In this document: positions 19,662 through 28,586 of the stretch, one piece after another
Position numbering within the stretch: the stretch's first letter is position 1
How the letters are laid out: every line of letters begins with the position of its first letter
Assembly (NCBI RefSeq): GCF_033708015.1
Contig: NZ_CP137920.1
Coordinates: forward strand, 3,844,001-3,908,000
Length of the DNA stretch: 64,000 nucleotides
Reading direction: 5' to 3'
Source of the DNA: Proteus vulgaris
Lineage (GTDB): Bacteria > Pseudomonadota > Gammaproteobacteria > Enterobacterales > Enterobacteriaceae
Made by a program: the position numbers and the translations under genes
Notes under the pieces: model-generated
Database searches by the model: none
Told to the model about the DNA's origin: nothing
The model's input: the letters and a program-made list of their open reading frames with translations, nothing else

Positions 19662-19992
19662 TTATCATCAGTAATTAATGTCTACTCCTTATTTGACTGT
19701 GAAATACAGAATAAAATAATAAGTGAGTAGCCATTCTCTTAGTAAACTAAACTTAATTTCATAATTACGGTATTGGTTTTTTTATCCTTTATTAAGCACA
19801 AGATTATCTACACCTTTTGATAGGGCATCATCTACACTTAAGCTATAACAAACAAATACATATCCTAAATCAGTGGCTAATTACAATAAGCATAAGGTGT
19901 ATAATAGAAATTAAGCTATGATATTTTTGAGTGAGAACTATAGTAGTGACACTCAGTTATTAAAAATGGACAGATCTAATTAAAGAGGACAT
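19662..19992. other. Intergenic region before yhjD
   Basis: About 330 bp, AT-rich, no gene. It must carry the yhjD promoter and perhaps the end of the DUF1090 transcript, but I see no clear hairpin or operator. Confidence 0.4.
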
Positions 19993-21012
19993 ATGTCAGA
20001 AGAGCAGCAACCCAAAACAGAAAACGAAAAAACTCAACTGACTCAGCCACTCAAAAAAGGGCTGGAAAAAGGGATCCATGGCGGAAAGAAGGCCATCGGT
20101 ATTGGGATAAAAATCAGTAACTTTATTACTCACATCCCTTTTATTGCACATCTTATTCGCACTGCCGAACGCTTTACTGACAGAATGGGAAATCAGTTTG
20201 GTGCCGCTATTACCTATTTTTCATTTTTATCATTAATTCCTGTATTAATGCTTTCCTTTGCCTGTGCAGGTTTTGTTTTAGCCTCAAACCCAGATTTACT
20301 CGCTAAATTAATTACAGGTGTCGCAAATAGCATTGACGATCCAACGCTGGCATCCACGGTTCAACAAAGTATTGATACTGCAGTTCGCCAGCGTACTACC
20401 GTGGGTTTAACCGGTTTAGCAATTGCACTTTATTCTGGTGTTAACTGGGTGGGTAATTTACGCCAAGCCATCCTGGCGCAATCTCGCCCCGTTTGGGAAA
20501 GAAACAAAGAAGAGCAAGAGAAAATCTATTTTCGCTACTTTCGTGACTTTTTAGCGCTAATTGGCTTACTTTTTGCGTTAATTGTCACTATTACACTCAC
20601 TTCTGTGGCAGGTTCAGCCCAACGAATGATTGTTCATACATTGGGATTAGATGGCATTGAATGGCTAACACCAGCTTGGACGATCATCGGCTTAACGATT
20701 TCCATTACTGCAAATTACTTACTCTTTTTATGGATATTGTGGATCCTTCCTCGCCATCAACCCAAACGAATTTCGCTTATTAAAGGCACACTTATCGCGG
20801 CCATTGGTTTTGAAATATTAAAATCCGTCATGACATGGATGCTACCTAAAATCGCAAGCTCACCTTCAGGTGCCGCATTTGGTTCAGTGATAGGCTTAAT
20901 GGCTTTCTTCTACTTTTTTGCCCGATTAACGCTCTTTTGTGCCGCGTGGATAGCCACCGATGGTCCAAATATGCGCAAAGAACAGTTGAATGAAACGCAA
21001 TCAACATCTTAA
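19993..21012 (+). CDS. yhjD: Inner membrane protein YhjD (YihY/BrkB family)
   Basis: A 339-residue protein with a charged cytoplasmic N-terminus of about 55 residues and about six membrane segments. The middle and end (IAHLIRTAERFTDRMGNQFG, GAAFGSVIGLMAFFYFFARL) follow E. coli YhjD rather than its relative YihY. A point mutation in E. coli YhjD lets cells live with only lipid IVA, so a role in envelope or lipid export is suspected. AGAGGACAT precedes the start. yihY itself, which lies between yihX and dtd in E. coli, is missing from that place at 62.6 kb. Confidence 0.88.
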   Translation: MSEEQQPKTENEKTQLTQPLKKGLEKGIHGGKKAIGIGIKISNFITHIPFIAHLIRTAERFTDRMGNQFGAAITYFSFLSLIPVLMLSFACAGFVLASNPDLLAKLITGVANSIDDPTLASTVQQSIDTAVRQRTTVGLTGLAIALYSGVNWVGNLRQAILAQSRPVWERNKEEQEKIYFRYFRDFLALIGLLFALIVTITLTSVAGSAQRMIVHTLGLDGIEWLTPAWTIIGLTISITANYLLFLWILWILPRHQPKRISLIKGTLIAAIGFEILKSVMTWMLPKIASSPSGAAFGSVIGLMAFFYFFARLTLFCAAWIATDGPNMRKEQLNETQSTS

Positions 21013-21081
21013 CTTTATGATAAAACAACATGGTTAATTCCCTGCATTAACCTCCTATAAATAACGTAATAAGGAAAAAAA

Positions 21082-21291
21082 ATGCCATACGTTAATATTA
21101 AAATTACACGCGAAGGTGCAACCGCAGAACAAAAAGAACAACTCATTGCGGGAGCAACACAACTTTTAGTTGATGTATTAGGCAAAAACCCAGCAACGAC
21201 CGTTGTGGTCATCGATGAAGTTGAAACAGATAACTGGGGAATAGGTGGTAAAACAGTCACCGAGTTACGAGCAGCAACAAAAAGTAAATAA
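21082..21291 (+). CDS. 4-oxalocrotonate tautomerase family protein
   Basis: A 69-residue small tautomerase. After removal of Met the catalytic N-terminal proline (PYVNIKITREGAT) is exposed; Arg in KITREG and the segment TDNWGIGGKTV are typical of this family. These proteins form oligomers and isomerise keto-enol acids; the physiological substrate is unknown. AAGGAAAAAAAATG gives a good ribosome-binding site. It follows yhjD by 69 bp and is closed by a terminator. Confidence 0.88.
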   Translation: MPYVNIKITREGATAEQKEQLIAGATQLLVDVLGKNPATTVVVIDEVETDNWGIGGKTVTELRAATKSK

Positions 21292-21311
21292 AGCATTTCT
21301 GCAATAAAAAT

Positions 21312-21335
21312 AAAGGGTGCCAAGTACACCCTTTT
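21312..21335 (+). terminator. Terminator after the tautomerase gene
   Basis: AAAGGGTG pairs with CACCCTTT, followed by a T-run, 20 bp past the stop. Confidence 0.8.
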
Positions 21336-21371
21336 TACTGATTTATTATCCTGACAGATAAGGAAGTAACT

Positions 21372-22382
21372 ATGGTTCAATCAATGACTGATGCTTTTCA
21401 TGCCTTACCTTCAGCAAGTGCTATTTATATTACAGGTGCAGGTATTCAGTACCCTTTTGGTATGGCACATGGATTTGCTGACGAAAGTATCCAGAAAAAA
21501 TTAACTGTAGATACACCTTTTCGAATCGCGAGTAATACAAAAACTTTTCTCGCAGCTGCTTTTTTACGTTTATGGGAACAAGATGCCCTATCCCTTGATG
21601 ATGATATAACTAAATATTTAAGTGCTAACTATCAACAGACATTATTAGAGCTAGGGTATGATCTTAAAACCATTACGCTACGCCATTTATTAAGTCATAG
21701 CAGTGGCTTATTCGATCATGCCAATGAAGCTTACCTCGAAGAGGTGATTAAAGATCCCACTCATAAATGGACACGAGAAGAGCAAATAGCGCGCTATGCT
21801 CAACAAGGCTTTCCCATTATCCCTGCGGGAAAACGCTTCATTTATTCAGATACAGGATACATTTTGTTAGGTGATATCCTTTCTCAGTTTATGAAAAAAA
21901 ATATGGCCACCGCCGTGCGTGATTTATTGCATTTTCAAAACTTAGATTTACCACAAACGTGGTGGGAAGGTTTAGAACAACAACCTAAGCATTTTAAAGC
22001 GCGAGCTAGACAGTTTACAGGTGAGCATGAAGGGACTCATATAGATGCTTCAATGGATGCTTTTGGCGGTGGTGGGCTTGTGATGACCACCCTTGAGTTA
22101 GCTAAATTTACTGCAGATTTGTTCGAAGATAGAGTTTACTTACATCCATCGACCTTAAAAGAGATGAAATGGCAAGGCTCACATACCGGTGCGGAAAATT
22201 ATCGTTTAGGCTTAATGGCGGAAGAAACTAGCTTAGGCACACTTTACTACCATCTTGGTTATTGGGGCTCAGTCGCTTATTATTTACCTGAAAAACAGAT
22301 TGCTATTGCCGGTTTTACAACCCAAAGAAATCATCGTGAAGATTTGATAGCCATTATTAAAGAAGCGTTTAAACGCCTTTAA
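21372..22382 (+). CDS. Serine hydrolase of the beta-lactamase/penicillin-binding protein C class fold
   Basis: A 336-residue protein with the SxxK catalytic motif (SNTK in FRIASNTKTFLAAAFLRLWEQ), a YSD motif in FIYSDTGYILLGD as Tyr-base element, and HLGYWGS as the third motif. This is the class C beta-lactamase/DD-peptidase/esterase group. No signal peptide is visible, so a cytoplasmic esterase or peptidase is likelier than a true beta-lactamase; the substrate cannot be told. AAGGAAGTAACT precedes the ATG. It stands alone between two terminators. Confidence 0.8.
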   Translation: MVQSMTDAFHALPSASAIYITGAGIQYPFGMAHGFADESIQKKLTVDTPFRIASNTKTFLAAAFLRLWEQDALSLDDDITKYLSANYQQTLLELGYDLKTITLRHLLSHSSGLFDHANEAYLEEVIKDPTHKWTREEQIARYAQQGFPIIPAGKRFIYSDTGYILLGDILSQFMKKNMATAVRDLLHFQNLDLPQTWWEGLEQQPKHFKARARQFTGEHEGTHIDASMDAFGGGGLVMTTLELAKFTADLFEDRVYLHPSTLKEMKWQGSHTGAENYRLGLMAEETSLGTLYYHLGYWGSVAYYLPEKQIAIAGFTTQRNHREDLIAIIKEAFKRL

Positions 22383-22393
22383 AATCAAAAAAT

Positions 22394-22432
22394 AAAAAGC
22401 CAAAAACGTATCAATCACACTTTTGGCTTTTT
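22394..22432 (+). terminator. Terminator after the serine hydrolase gene
   Basis: AAAAAGCCAAAA pairs with TTTTGGCTTTTT around a 15-base loop. It can work in both directions between convergent genes. Confidence 0.85.
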
Positions 22433-22481
22433 GTTTATCTTATGGCTGATATATTTTCAATATCAGCCTATCCCTGATTTA

Positions 22482-24005
22482 TTACAATTTCTTCGTTGGT
22501 GCTGGAGTTGTTGCAGCAGGCGCTTCAATCGCTTTATTTGGTGTAGCATTAGTTGCAACCGGTGCAGGTGTATTTGTCATTTCAGGATGAACTTGCTTTT
22601 CAAATTGAATTCGTAATTCACCTAGATTTACCGTTGGCGTTTCACCACTTTGCGTTAATACAAAAGTAATATCTTCAGATAAAACTCTTGAAAGCTCCTG
22701 ATTTAATGTCTCTTTTGTTAAACCCGCTAAAAAGGCTTGGCGTAAGCGCTGATATTGTTCAGGTGGAATATCAATAATATTACTTTGTTGTGATAACAAA
22801 CGCTGATTAATTAAAATAGCCGTACTGGTTTTCGCATAACGAGCAAACAATTGAGTTAATTGAAGTTGTTTCTCTTGTTGTAGCTCTTGGTATAACTCAT
22901 CACTAATACCTTGGTTACGCAAGCGCCCCAATTCTTCTCCTACCCATGATGCTAATGCAGGAATATGCGCTGTGGCAGTATCAAGATTTAAAGAACAACT
23001 TGCACGCTGATATTGTACTCGGCAATCAATGTTAATTTGCGTACTGTCGTTTTCCTTACGCTGTTCAAGGCTACGACCTAAATGCACAAAAATCACTTCA
23101 CGAGCTAAATCACTTAACCAATATTTATTTAACGTGTCCGAATCTTTTACTGGCGACCAGTCTAAATCCCAAATTAAAGCAATTTGATCCTTTGCACGCA
23201 TAGGCTCTTGCACATATAACGTTTCAGGTTTCATATCGGCAAGAACAGGTACTGGAACGGGGGTTACACGCTTTCCTGATAGAGGAGAAAAGGCCTGATT
23301 AATACTTTCAGTCAATACTCGATTATCAACATTACCTGCAACATAGAGAGTCATCATATCTGGGGTATACCAACGCTGTTGGTAATCTGACAGCTCTTTC
23401 GTATTGACAGATTGATTAACCGGTTTGCCCGGATTGTGGCCTTTTAAATTAGACCCTTCAAGACGTGAGCGCCAGATAGGATCTTCAATATTAAGGGGAA
23501 ACGTTGCAACGGGAAGTGGTGATTGAACTGCGTTACGAACCGCATCTTCAGTATATTGTGCAGGTTTAGCAATACCCGCTAATAATGCAAAAGCATCCTT
23601 TAACAGCTCAGGCTGATTATTCGGTAAACTTAGATTATAAACAGTAAAATCGTATGAAACGATCATTGGAGGCAACGGATAATCAGGATCTAACGCATTT
23701 TTCCATAAGTTATCACGTTTCTCTGGCGTTAAACCTGTATTTTCCAAAACATTAAGTTTGGACACCAAGGATGAAAAACCCGTTTCACTGCTTTTTTCTG
23801 ATAAAGAACCCGTATTGACTAATAAACGGATCTGTATTCTATCATTTGGGCGTTGCGGTGTTTGTAAAATTTGCCACTGAAAGCCATTTGCTAGTCGCCC
23901 TTCTTGCCAAGCTGGATCAGGCTGTAAAGCCTCTGCTTGAACTTGGCAAACAACAGCGCCGAACATAACGCTTCCCAATAAAATTCGTGTCATTACACCC
24001 TGCAT
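22482..24005 (-). CDS. yhjJ: M16-family peptidase-like periplasmic protein YhjJ
   Basis: A 507-residue exported protein of the M16 (insulinase/pitrilysin) fold, close in arrangement to E. coli YhjJ: signal peptide, then EALQPDPAWQEGRLANGFQWQILQTPQRPNDRIQIRLLV, TPDMMTLYVAGNVD and a Pro/Ala-rich tail (PAPVATNATP...). The zinc site HxxEH of active M16 peptidases is absent, so the protein is probably not a protease. The frame is open 18 codons further upstream, but AGAGG six bases before the ATG at 24005 and the MQG start of E. coli YhjJ fix the start. Confidence 0.9.
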   Translation of the reverse strand: MQGVMTRILLGSVMFGAVVCQVQAEALQPDPAWQEGRLANGFQWQILQTPQRPNDRIQIRLLVNTGSLSEKSSETGFSSLVSKLNVLENTGLTPEKRDNLWKNALDPDYPLPPMIVSYDFTVYNLSLPNNQPELLKDAFALLAGIAKPAQYTEDAVRNAVQSPLPVATFPLNIEDPIWRSRLEGSNLKGHNPGKPVNQSVNTKELSDYQQRWYTPDMMTLYVAGNVDNRVLTESINQAFSPLSGKRVTPVPVPVLADMKPETLYVQEPMRAKDQIALIWDLDWSPVKDSDTLNKYWLSDLAREVIFVHLGRSLEQRKENDSTQINIDCRVQYQRASCSLNLDTATAHIPALASWVGEELGRLRNQGISDELYQELQQEKQLQLTQLFARYAKTSTAILINQRLLSQQSNIIDIPPEQYQRLRQAFLAGLTKETLNQELSRVLSEDITFVLTQSGETPTVNLGELRIQFEKQVHPEMTNTPAPVATNATPNKAIEAPAATTPAPTKKL

Positions 24006-24179
24006 GTGAACCTCTGTTGTATTAATCCTTGGTATTAAACCACTTATGAGGTTTAACAATAAGTGCCAAAAGACATGTTTGATGTCGGATGTCTATCTTT
24101 TGTATTATCATTCTTTATCACCACAGAAACATGAAATGAAATCACTATGGTGATTAGACTCATTATGGTGTAAGAAGGT

Positions 24180-24905
24180 TCAGACCTTTGGCAATTTTTG
24201 CTCAGATTTTTGATGATTATATCCTTTAACCAGCAAACCAATCTCGTCATCACAATGTGATTTGGGACAAGATAACGCTGAAACTTTGTTATCTTTGTTG
24301 AGGGTCACGGCGATTTGGCGTAAAGGTTTTACAACAATACGGTTAATACACCAACTAATAGCAACCGTCAGAATAAGCCCCATCAGCAGATATGTTGTTA
24401 GCATCAATGCAACAGTATTACTGGCAAAACGATAAAAACGATTTGTATCTGCCTGTAAAATGAGATGACCACTATAGGACTTATCATCTGTTGAAGTAAT
24501 ACCTAATGGCTGTAAAGGAATAACAGCTTCAACGGGGATACCAAAAAGCCAGCTTGAGAATTCAGAGACTTCTTTTTTAGGTGCAAAGTCTAAATTCATC
24601 ACTTGCACATTTTCAGGTTGCATAACAATCGCTTTACCTAAAATGCCTGTTGCTTTTAGTGCAACGATTTGTTGTTTAGCATCGTTCAAATCTGATCGTA
24701 ACAATGCATCAGCAAGTGGTTGCTGGATACTTACACCGGCATTAAAAAGCTGATTTTGATAATCTTCACGCCGTTGATCTATTAAATAAACAAGCTGAAT
24801 ACTGATAAAAATAGCAATAGTCACCAACGTAACGCCCGCAACAGCGGCCATCTGTTTTATTGTTAATGAATGTTTAAGATGAGGTTTCACCGTTGCTATT
24901 TCCAA
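24180..24905 (-). CDS. Truncated YhjK/PdeK-like sensor: membrane and HAMP region only
   Basis: A 241-residue membrane protein: a helix near 20-43, a periplasmic sensor part to about 155, a second helix, then HAMP with LTVAISWCINRIVVKPLRQIA and DDEIGLLVKGYN. These segments match the N-terminus of E. coli YhjK (PdeK), a c-di-GMP phosphodiesterase, which also lies beside yhjJ. There the HAMP leads into degenerate GGDEF and EAL domains of about 400 residues. Here the protein stops a few residues after the HAMP and only 174 bp separate it from yhjJ; no GGDEF or EAL coding remains in any frame. It is therefore a deletion product, either a remnant or a sensor reused without enzyme. Confidence 0.75.
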   Translation of the reverse strand: MEIATVKPHLKHSLTIKQMAAVAGVTLVTIAIFISIQLVYLIDQRREDYQNQLFNAGVSIQQPLADALLRSDLNDAKQQIVALKATGILGKAIVMQPENVQVMNLDFAPKKEVSEFSSWLFGIPVEAVIPLQPLGITSTDDKSYSGHLILQADTNRFYRFASNTVALMLTTYLLMGLILTVAISWCINRIVVKPLRQIAVTLNKDNKVSALSCPKSHCDDEIGLLVKGYNHQKSEQKLPKV

Positions 24906-25112
24906 TATACATAGTCTGAACAGAGTGATTATACTGTATTTTTGTGATTATGTATCACCTTACCAGAAAGAAAATAATGATTAAAATTATCTATTAAGTA
25001 TAATAGGTCTCATTAATAAGAAACCTATTTTACTTTATTTGTTAGTTTATTCTGATAAAAACTCGTTTAAAGAGAGTCATCAATAAACTATACTTATTAC
25101 TCTCATATTAAA

Positions 25113-26189
25113 TTAAAAATCATCTCTACCAAATAAATTTTCACCCTTCTTTTTACTTTCATTAATATTAATGAGTAAACTTTTCTTATCTTTCACTAAA
25201 AATGATTTTCCTTTTACATTAAAAAGCACAGAGGCATGTTTTATTGTGACTTTATTATCATTATTTAATTCCATATTATCGGTGTTAAATATGACATTAT
25301 TATTAATAATACTTAACTGTCCCCTTACTTTAAAATCCTTACTTTCAATAGTTTGTACACTATTAAACTTATCATTTCTATTTCTATTAAAAATGACTAA
25401 CTTGGCATTTTTATTAATATTGATTGCTTCACTGCTCTTTATATTTATATTGATTGTTCTCAATCGTCCATCAATAAAAAACTCACCACCATCTAATTTA
25501 AAACTATCCGTTGTTAGAACTGCCCCATCTTTGATAGTGAAGATACCATAATGTTGATTTAATCCATCCCATAGATAATCACCAAAAACTGTTTTATTAT
25601 ATCCATTAAGAATATTTAAATCATTTATCTTATTATTACCATATATCTTAATATTATTTGATACAATATTTATTGTCTGTTTTTTAGGTGTCTTTCCCAT
25701 ACCATTAATAATGATTTCTTTATCAGAAATATTATAATGATCTTTATTGTTTACATCATTAATTCCTGTCACTAACGACACATGATTAACACCAGAAAAT
25801 TGGCACTGATTACACTCGATACCATTAGGATTAGCAATGATAAGTGCGGATGTACTTCCTAAAACAGATAAATTACCGTTTAGCTTACTTGTTTCTTGTG
25901 AAGTGACCTCATTAATAATGATATTGGCTTTAGCAGAACGATTATCAATAATAGCGCCTGCATGATTAACATTGAATGACGTAAAAGAGTTAAAAGAGGA
26001 TCCATTTTCATCGGGTTTTTCAATAAATACCGTTTCAATACCTTCTTTGGTTTTAACCACTTTCAAATCTTTATATTTATGAGTATCAACAACAATTCCA
26101 TTATCAGATGAATAGACATTAGTTGATAAACATAAAATTAATAAACCATAACGGGACTTAGCAAATAGATTTAATTTTTTCATCATCAT
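25113..26189 (-). CDS. Short TpsA-like exoprotein with TPS secretion domain (copy 1)
   Basis: A 358-residue exported protein. A signal peptide (ending near NVYSS) precedes a filamentous-hemagglutinin N-terminal (TPS) domain with the diagnostic IANPNGI and the nearby pair CNQC, as in ShlA/HpmA-type TpsA proteins. After about residue 210 the sequence changes to repetitive beta-strand-like text rich in Asn, Asp and Ile, consistent with a short beta-helix. TpsA proteins usually exceed 1000 residues, so this is unusually short; no further coding follows downstream. The first two thirds are nearly duplicated in the next gene (26557-27459). A TpsB transporter is encoded at 33803-35485, beyond the dpp operon. 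Confidence 0.82.
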   Translation of the reverse strand: MMMKKLNLFAKSRYGLLILCLSTNVYSSDNGIVVDTHKYKDLKVVKTKEGIETVFIEKPDENGSSFNSFTSFNVNHAGAIIDNRSAKANIIINEVTSQETSKLNGNLSVLGSTSALIIANPNGIECNQCQFSGVNHVSLVTGINDVNNKDHYNISDKEIIINGMGKTPKKQTINIVSNNIKIYGNNKINDLNILNGYNKTVFGDYLWDGLNQHYGIFTIKDGAVLTTDSFKLDGGEFFIDGRLRTININIKSSEAININKNAKLVIFNRNRNDKFNSVQTIESKDFKVRGQLSIINNNVIFNTDNMELNNDNKVTIKHASVLFNVKGKSFLVKDKKSLLININESKKKGENLFGRDDF

Positions 26190-26277
26190 TAACTCTTCTT
26201 TAAAAAAAGGAAATATAACTCACGATATATTTTGAGTATATAAAAATAAGAACAATGCATAATACAAACATTATTCT
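25560..26277 (-). repeat. Duplicated block, unit 1 (TPS region and leader)
   Basis: This block matches 26840-27556 nearly base for base through the TPS coding sequence and on through the upstream leader, including an inverted repeat before each gene. The two units start about 1.28 kb apart and have the same orientation. The 3' parts of the genes do not match, so the duplication covers the secretion module, not the passenger end. Confidence 0.8.
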
Positions 26278-26486
26278 TTAGATTGATAAAAAAACATATT
26301 TTTCTAAACACCCCATTATTGATAACCTTTTCAAGTTCTATTTCGCTTTATACGCAATGGTAACAACTTGAGTCCTATATAATTTGGTAAGAAGCTATCG
26401 CGTCTTTTTTAAAACCTTCGAGATAAGTCATCTACTAAATGCTCACTTGAAATAATAATGTCTAAATCTTGATTGTATTTTAATAT
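26190..26486. other. Region between the two TpsA-like genes
   Basis: The part next to copy 1 (to about 26277) is the duplicated leader; the rest is AT-rich sequence with no gene, ending in the terminator of copy 2. Confidence 0.5.
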
Positions 26487-26526
26487 AAAAAACCCCCAGT
26501 AATTGGTTGTCCAACGACTGGAGGTT
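26487..26526 (-). terminator. Terminator after TpsA copy 2
   Basis: On the minus strand AACCTCCAGT pairs with ACTGGGGGTT (a G-T pair included), with an inner TTGG/CCAA stem, followed by TTTTTTATA. It is 31 bp past the stop. Confidence 0.8.
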
Positions 26527-26556
26527 ACTTCAACACTGAGTTATATTTTATAATTA

Positions 26557-27459
26557 CTATTGAACTTGATATTCTTTGCTATTTAATGCATGAGTGTAAG
26601 CTAACATTTCTTTTGTTGAAATACCCTGATTTTTAAATTTACTATAAGCAGAATAAATCAAATCATTATCTTTATTTACCTTAATAATGTTTAATTCGTA
26701 ATAGTTATCGATTTTTTTATTTGCAATCATACCTGGATAGGTTAATTTCAATCCTTTATCAATAGAATACTCAATATTATCTGATCCAAAATAATTTTTT
26801 CTTTCAATAGTAATGAGACCATTACGGTAATTAAATCCGTCCCATAGATAATCACCAAAAACTACTTTACTATATCCTCCAATAACATTTAAATAATCTA
26901 TATCATAATCATCAATTATCTTAATATTATTTGATACAATATTTATTGTCTGTTTTTTAGGTGTCTCTCCCATACCATTAATAATGATTTCTTTATTAGA
27001 CATATTATAATGGTCTTTATTATTTATATCATTAACTCCTGTCACTAACGACACATTATTAACACCAGAAAATTGGCACTGATTACACTCGATACCATTA
27101 GGATTAGCAATGATAAGTGCGGACGCTTTTCCTAAAACAGATAAATCACCGTTTAGCTTACTTGTTTCTTGTGAAGTGACCTCATTAATAATGATATTGG
27201 CTTCAGCAGAACGATTATCAATAATAGCACCTGCATTATTAACATTGAATGACGTAAAATAATTAAAAGAGGATCCATTTTCATCGGGTTTTTCAATAAA
27301 TACCGTTTCAATACCTTCTTGGTTTTTAACCACTTCCAAATCTTTATATTTATGAGTATCAACAACAATTCCATTGTCAGATGAATAAACATTAGTTGAT
27401 AGACATAAAATTAATAAACCATAACGGGGTTTAGCGAATAAATTTAATTTTTTCATCAT
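26557..27459 (-). CDS. Short TpsA-like exoprotein with TPS secretion domain (copy 2)
   Basis: A 300-residue paralogue of the preceding gene. Signal peptide, TPS domain with IANPNGI and CNQC, then a divergent C-terminal part of about 80 residues, including LTYPGMIANKKIDNYYEL and a helical end. The N-terminal 200 or so residues are almost identical to copy 1; the C-termini share nothing obvious. AGGAG eight bases before the ATG at 27459 decides the start over a GTG three codons upstream. It is not long enough to be a mature hemolysin. Its own terminator follows. Confidence 0.82.
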   Translation of the reverse strand: MMKKLNLFAKPRYGLLILCLSTNVYSSDNGIVVDTHKYKDLEVVKNQEGIETVFIEKPDENGSSFNYFTSFNVNNAGAIIDNRSAEANIIINEVTSQETSKLNGDLSVLGKASALIIANPNGIECNQCQFSGVNNVSLVTGVNDINNKDHYNMSNKEIIINGMGETPKKQTINIVSNNIKIIDDYDIDYLNVIGGYSKVVFGDYLWDGFNYRNGLITIERKNYFGSDNIEYSIDKGLKLTYPGMIANKKIDNYYELNIIKVNKDNDLIYSAYSKFKNQGISTKEMLAYTHALNSKEYQVQ

Positions 27460-27556
27460 GATTAACACTCCTTTTTAAAAAAAAGAAATATAATTCACGA
27501 TATATCTTGATTATATAAAAATAAGAACAATGCATAATACGAACATTGTTCTTATT
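26840..27556 (-). repeat. Duplicated block, unit 2 (TPS region and leader)
   Basis: Second unit of the tandem duplication described at 25560-26277. Differences are scattered single bases, several changing residues (for example SDKEIIING versus SNKEIIING), so the copies have begun to diverge. Confidence 0.8.
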
Positions 27557-27558
27557 TT
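27519..27558 (-). terminator. Inverted repeat after dppF, probable terminator
   Basis: AAATAAGAACAATG (27519-27532) pairs perfectly with CATTGTTCTTATTT (27544-27557), between the dppF stop and the leader of TpsA copy 2. A degenerated version precedes copy 1 (26244-26277). It could end dppF or lie in the promoter/leader of the TpsA gene. Confidence 0.65.
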
Positions 27559-27584
27559 ATAAAATATATTTATCAATCTTCTGA

Positions 27585-28586
27585 TTAAACTTCTGCGTGA
27601 TCTTGCTCTACGGCAAAACAAGCGATTCGCTGCCCATCATACTCTTTTAAAGTGGGCTGCAGTTGTGTGCACATACCAAATGCTCGGCGACAACGAGCGG
27701 CAAAAGCACATCCTGATGGTGGATTTAACGGACTAGGCAATTCACCTGTTAATTTAATACGCTCTCGTCTTAATTCAGGCGTCAATCTTGGTGTTGCTGA
27801 TAATAATGCCTGTGTATAAGGATGTTGAGGATTTTCAAAAATTTGAGCTTTTGTTCCTTTTTCTACACAACGCCCTAAATACATTACAATAACTTCATCT
27901 GCAATATGTTCAACAACGGAAAGATCATGAGAAATAAAAACATAAGAAAGTCCCATGTCTTGTTGCAGATCCATCATCAAATTCAAGACTTGGGCACGAA
28001 CAGATACATCTAGTGCAGAAACGGGCTCATCTGCAACCACAATGTCTGGATCAAGCATCAGGCCTCGTGCAATAGCAATACGCTGACGTTGACCACCAGA
28101 AAACATATGTGGATATCGGCTATAATGTTCTGTTTTTAATCCTACTTTAGCCATCATTGATAATACTTTTTCTTTCCGCTCAGAAGCATTAAGCGCTGTA
28201 TTAATCAATAAAGGCTCTTCTAAAATTTGTCCCACTTTTTTACGTGGATTCAATGATCCATAAGGGTTTTGAAATACAATCTGGATCTTTTGGCGACGTA
28301 GCTTCTCAGCCGATTTATCTTTAACTAATAGATTTTGCCCACGATAAGAAAGCTCACCTGAAGTCGGGATCTCAATCATCGTTAATAATCGACCTAATGT
28401 AGATTTACCACACCCTGATTCACCAACAACAGCCAAGGTTTTACCGCGCTCTAATTCAAAAGAGACACCATCAAGCGCTTTAACTGTTCTTTCTTTTGAA
28501 AAAATACCGCCTTTTACGCTGTAATACTTCGCTAAATTAACCGCTTTTAATAAGGGAGTTGATACATTTGGATTAATTTCAGCCAT
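27585..28586 (-). CDS. dppF: Dipeptide ABC transporter ATP-binding protein DppF
   Basis: A 333-residue ATPase energising dipeptide uptake with DppD. Walker A is GESGCGKST, the ABC signature is [14 protein letters not shown], Walker B is [13 protein letters not shown], and [15 protein letters not shown] has the switch His. The C-terminal Cys-rich segment [15 protein letters not shown] matches the oligopeptide-ATPase extension. The ATG at 28586 with GGGAG seven bases before it is preferred over an ATG six codons upstream; the start overlaps the dppD end by 8 bp, indicating translational coupling. It is the last gene of the operon. Confidence 0.95.
   Translation of the reverse strand: MAEINPNVSTPLLKAVNLAKYYSVKGGIFSKERTVKALDGVSFELERGKTLAVVGESGCGKSTLGRLLTMIEIPTSGELSYRGQNLLVKDKSAEKLRRQKIQIVFQNPYGSLNPRKKVGQILEEPLLINTALNASERKEKVLSMMAKVGLKTEHYSRYPHMFSGGQRQRIAIARGLMLDPDIVVADEPVSALDVSVRAQVLNLMMDLQQDMGLSYVFISHDLSVVEHIADEVIVMYLGRCVEKGTKAQIFENPQHPYTQALLSATPRLTPELRRERIKLTGELPSPLNPPSGCAFAARCRRAFGMCTQLQPTLKEYDGQRIACFAVEQDHAEV

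Noticed and set aside
24053..24253. 66-codon ORF after the truncated yhjK that might have been a frameshifted GGDEF continuation
   Set aside because: The translation shows no GGDEF or EAL motif and the space to yhjJ is only 174 bp, too small for the missing domains.
25171..25551. 126-codon plus-strand ORF with a hydrophobic product opposite TpsA copy 1
   Set aside because: It is antisense to a gene with a clear TPS domain; the apparent hydrophobicity comes from the AT-rich complement of Asn/Asp/Lys codons.
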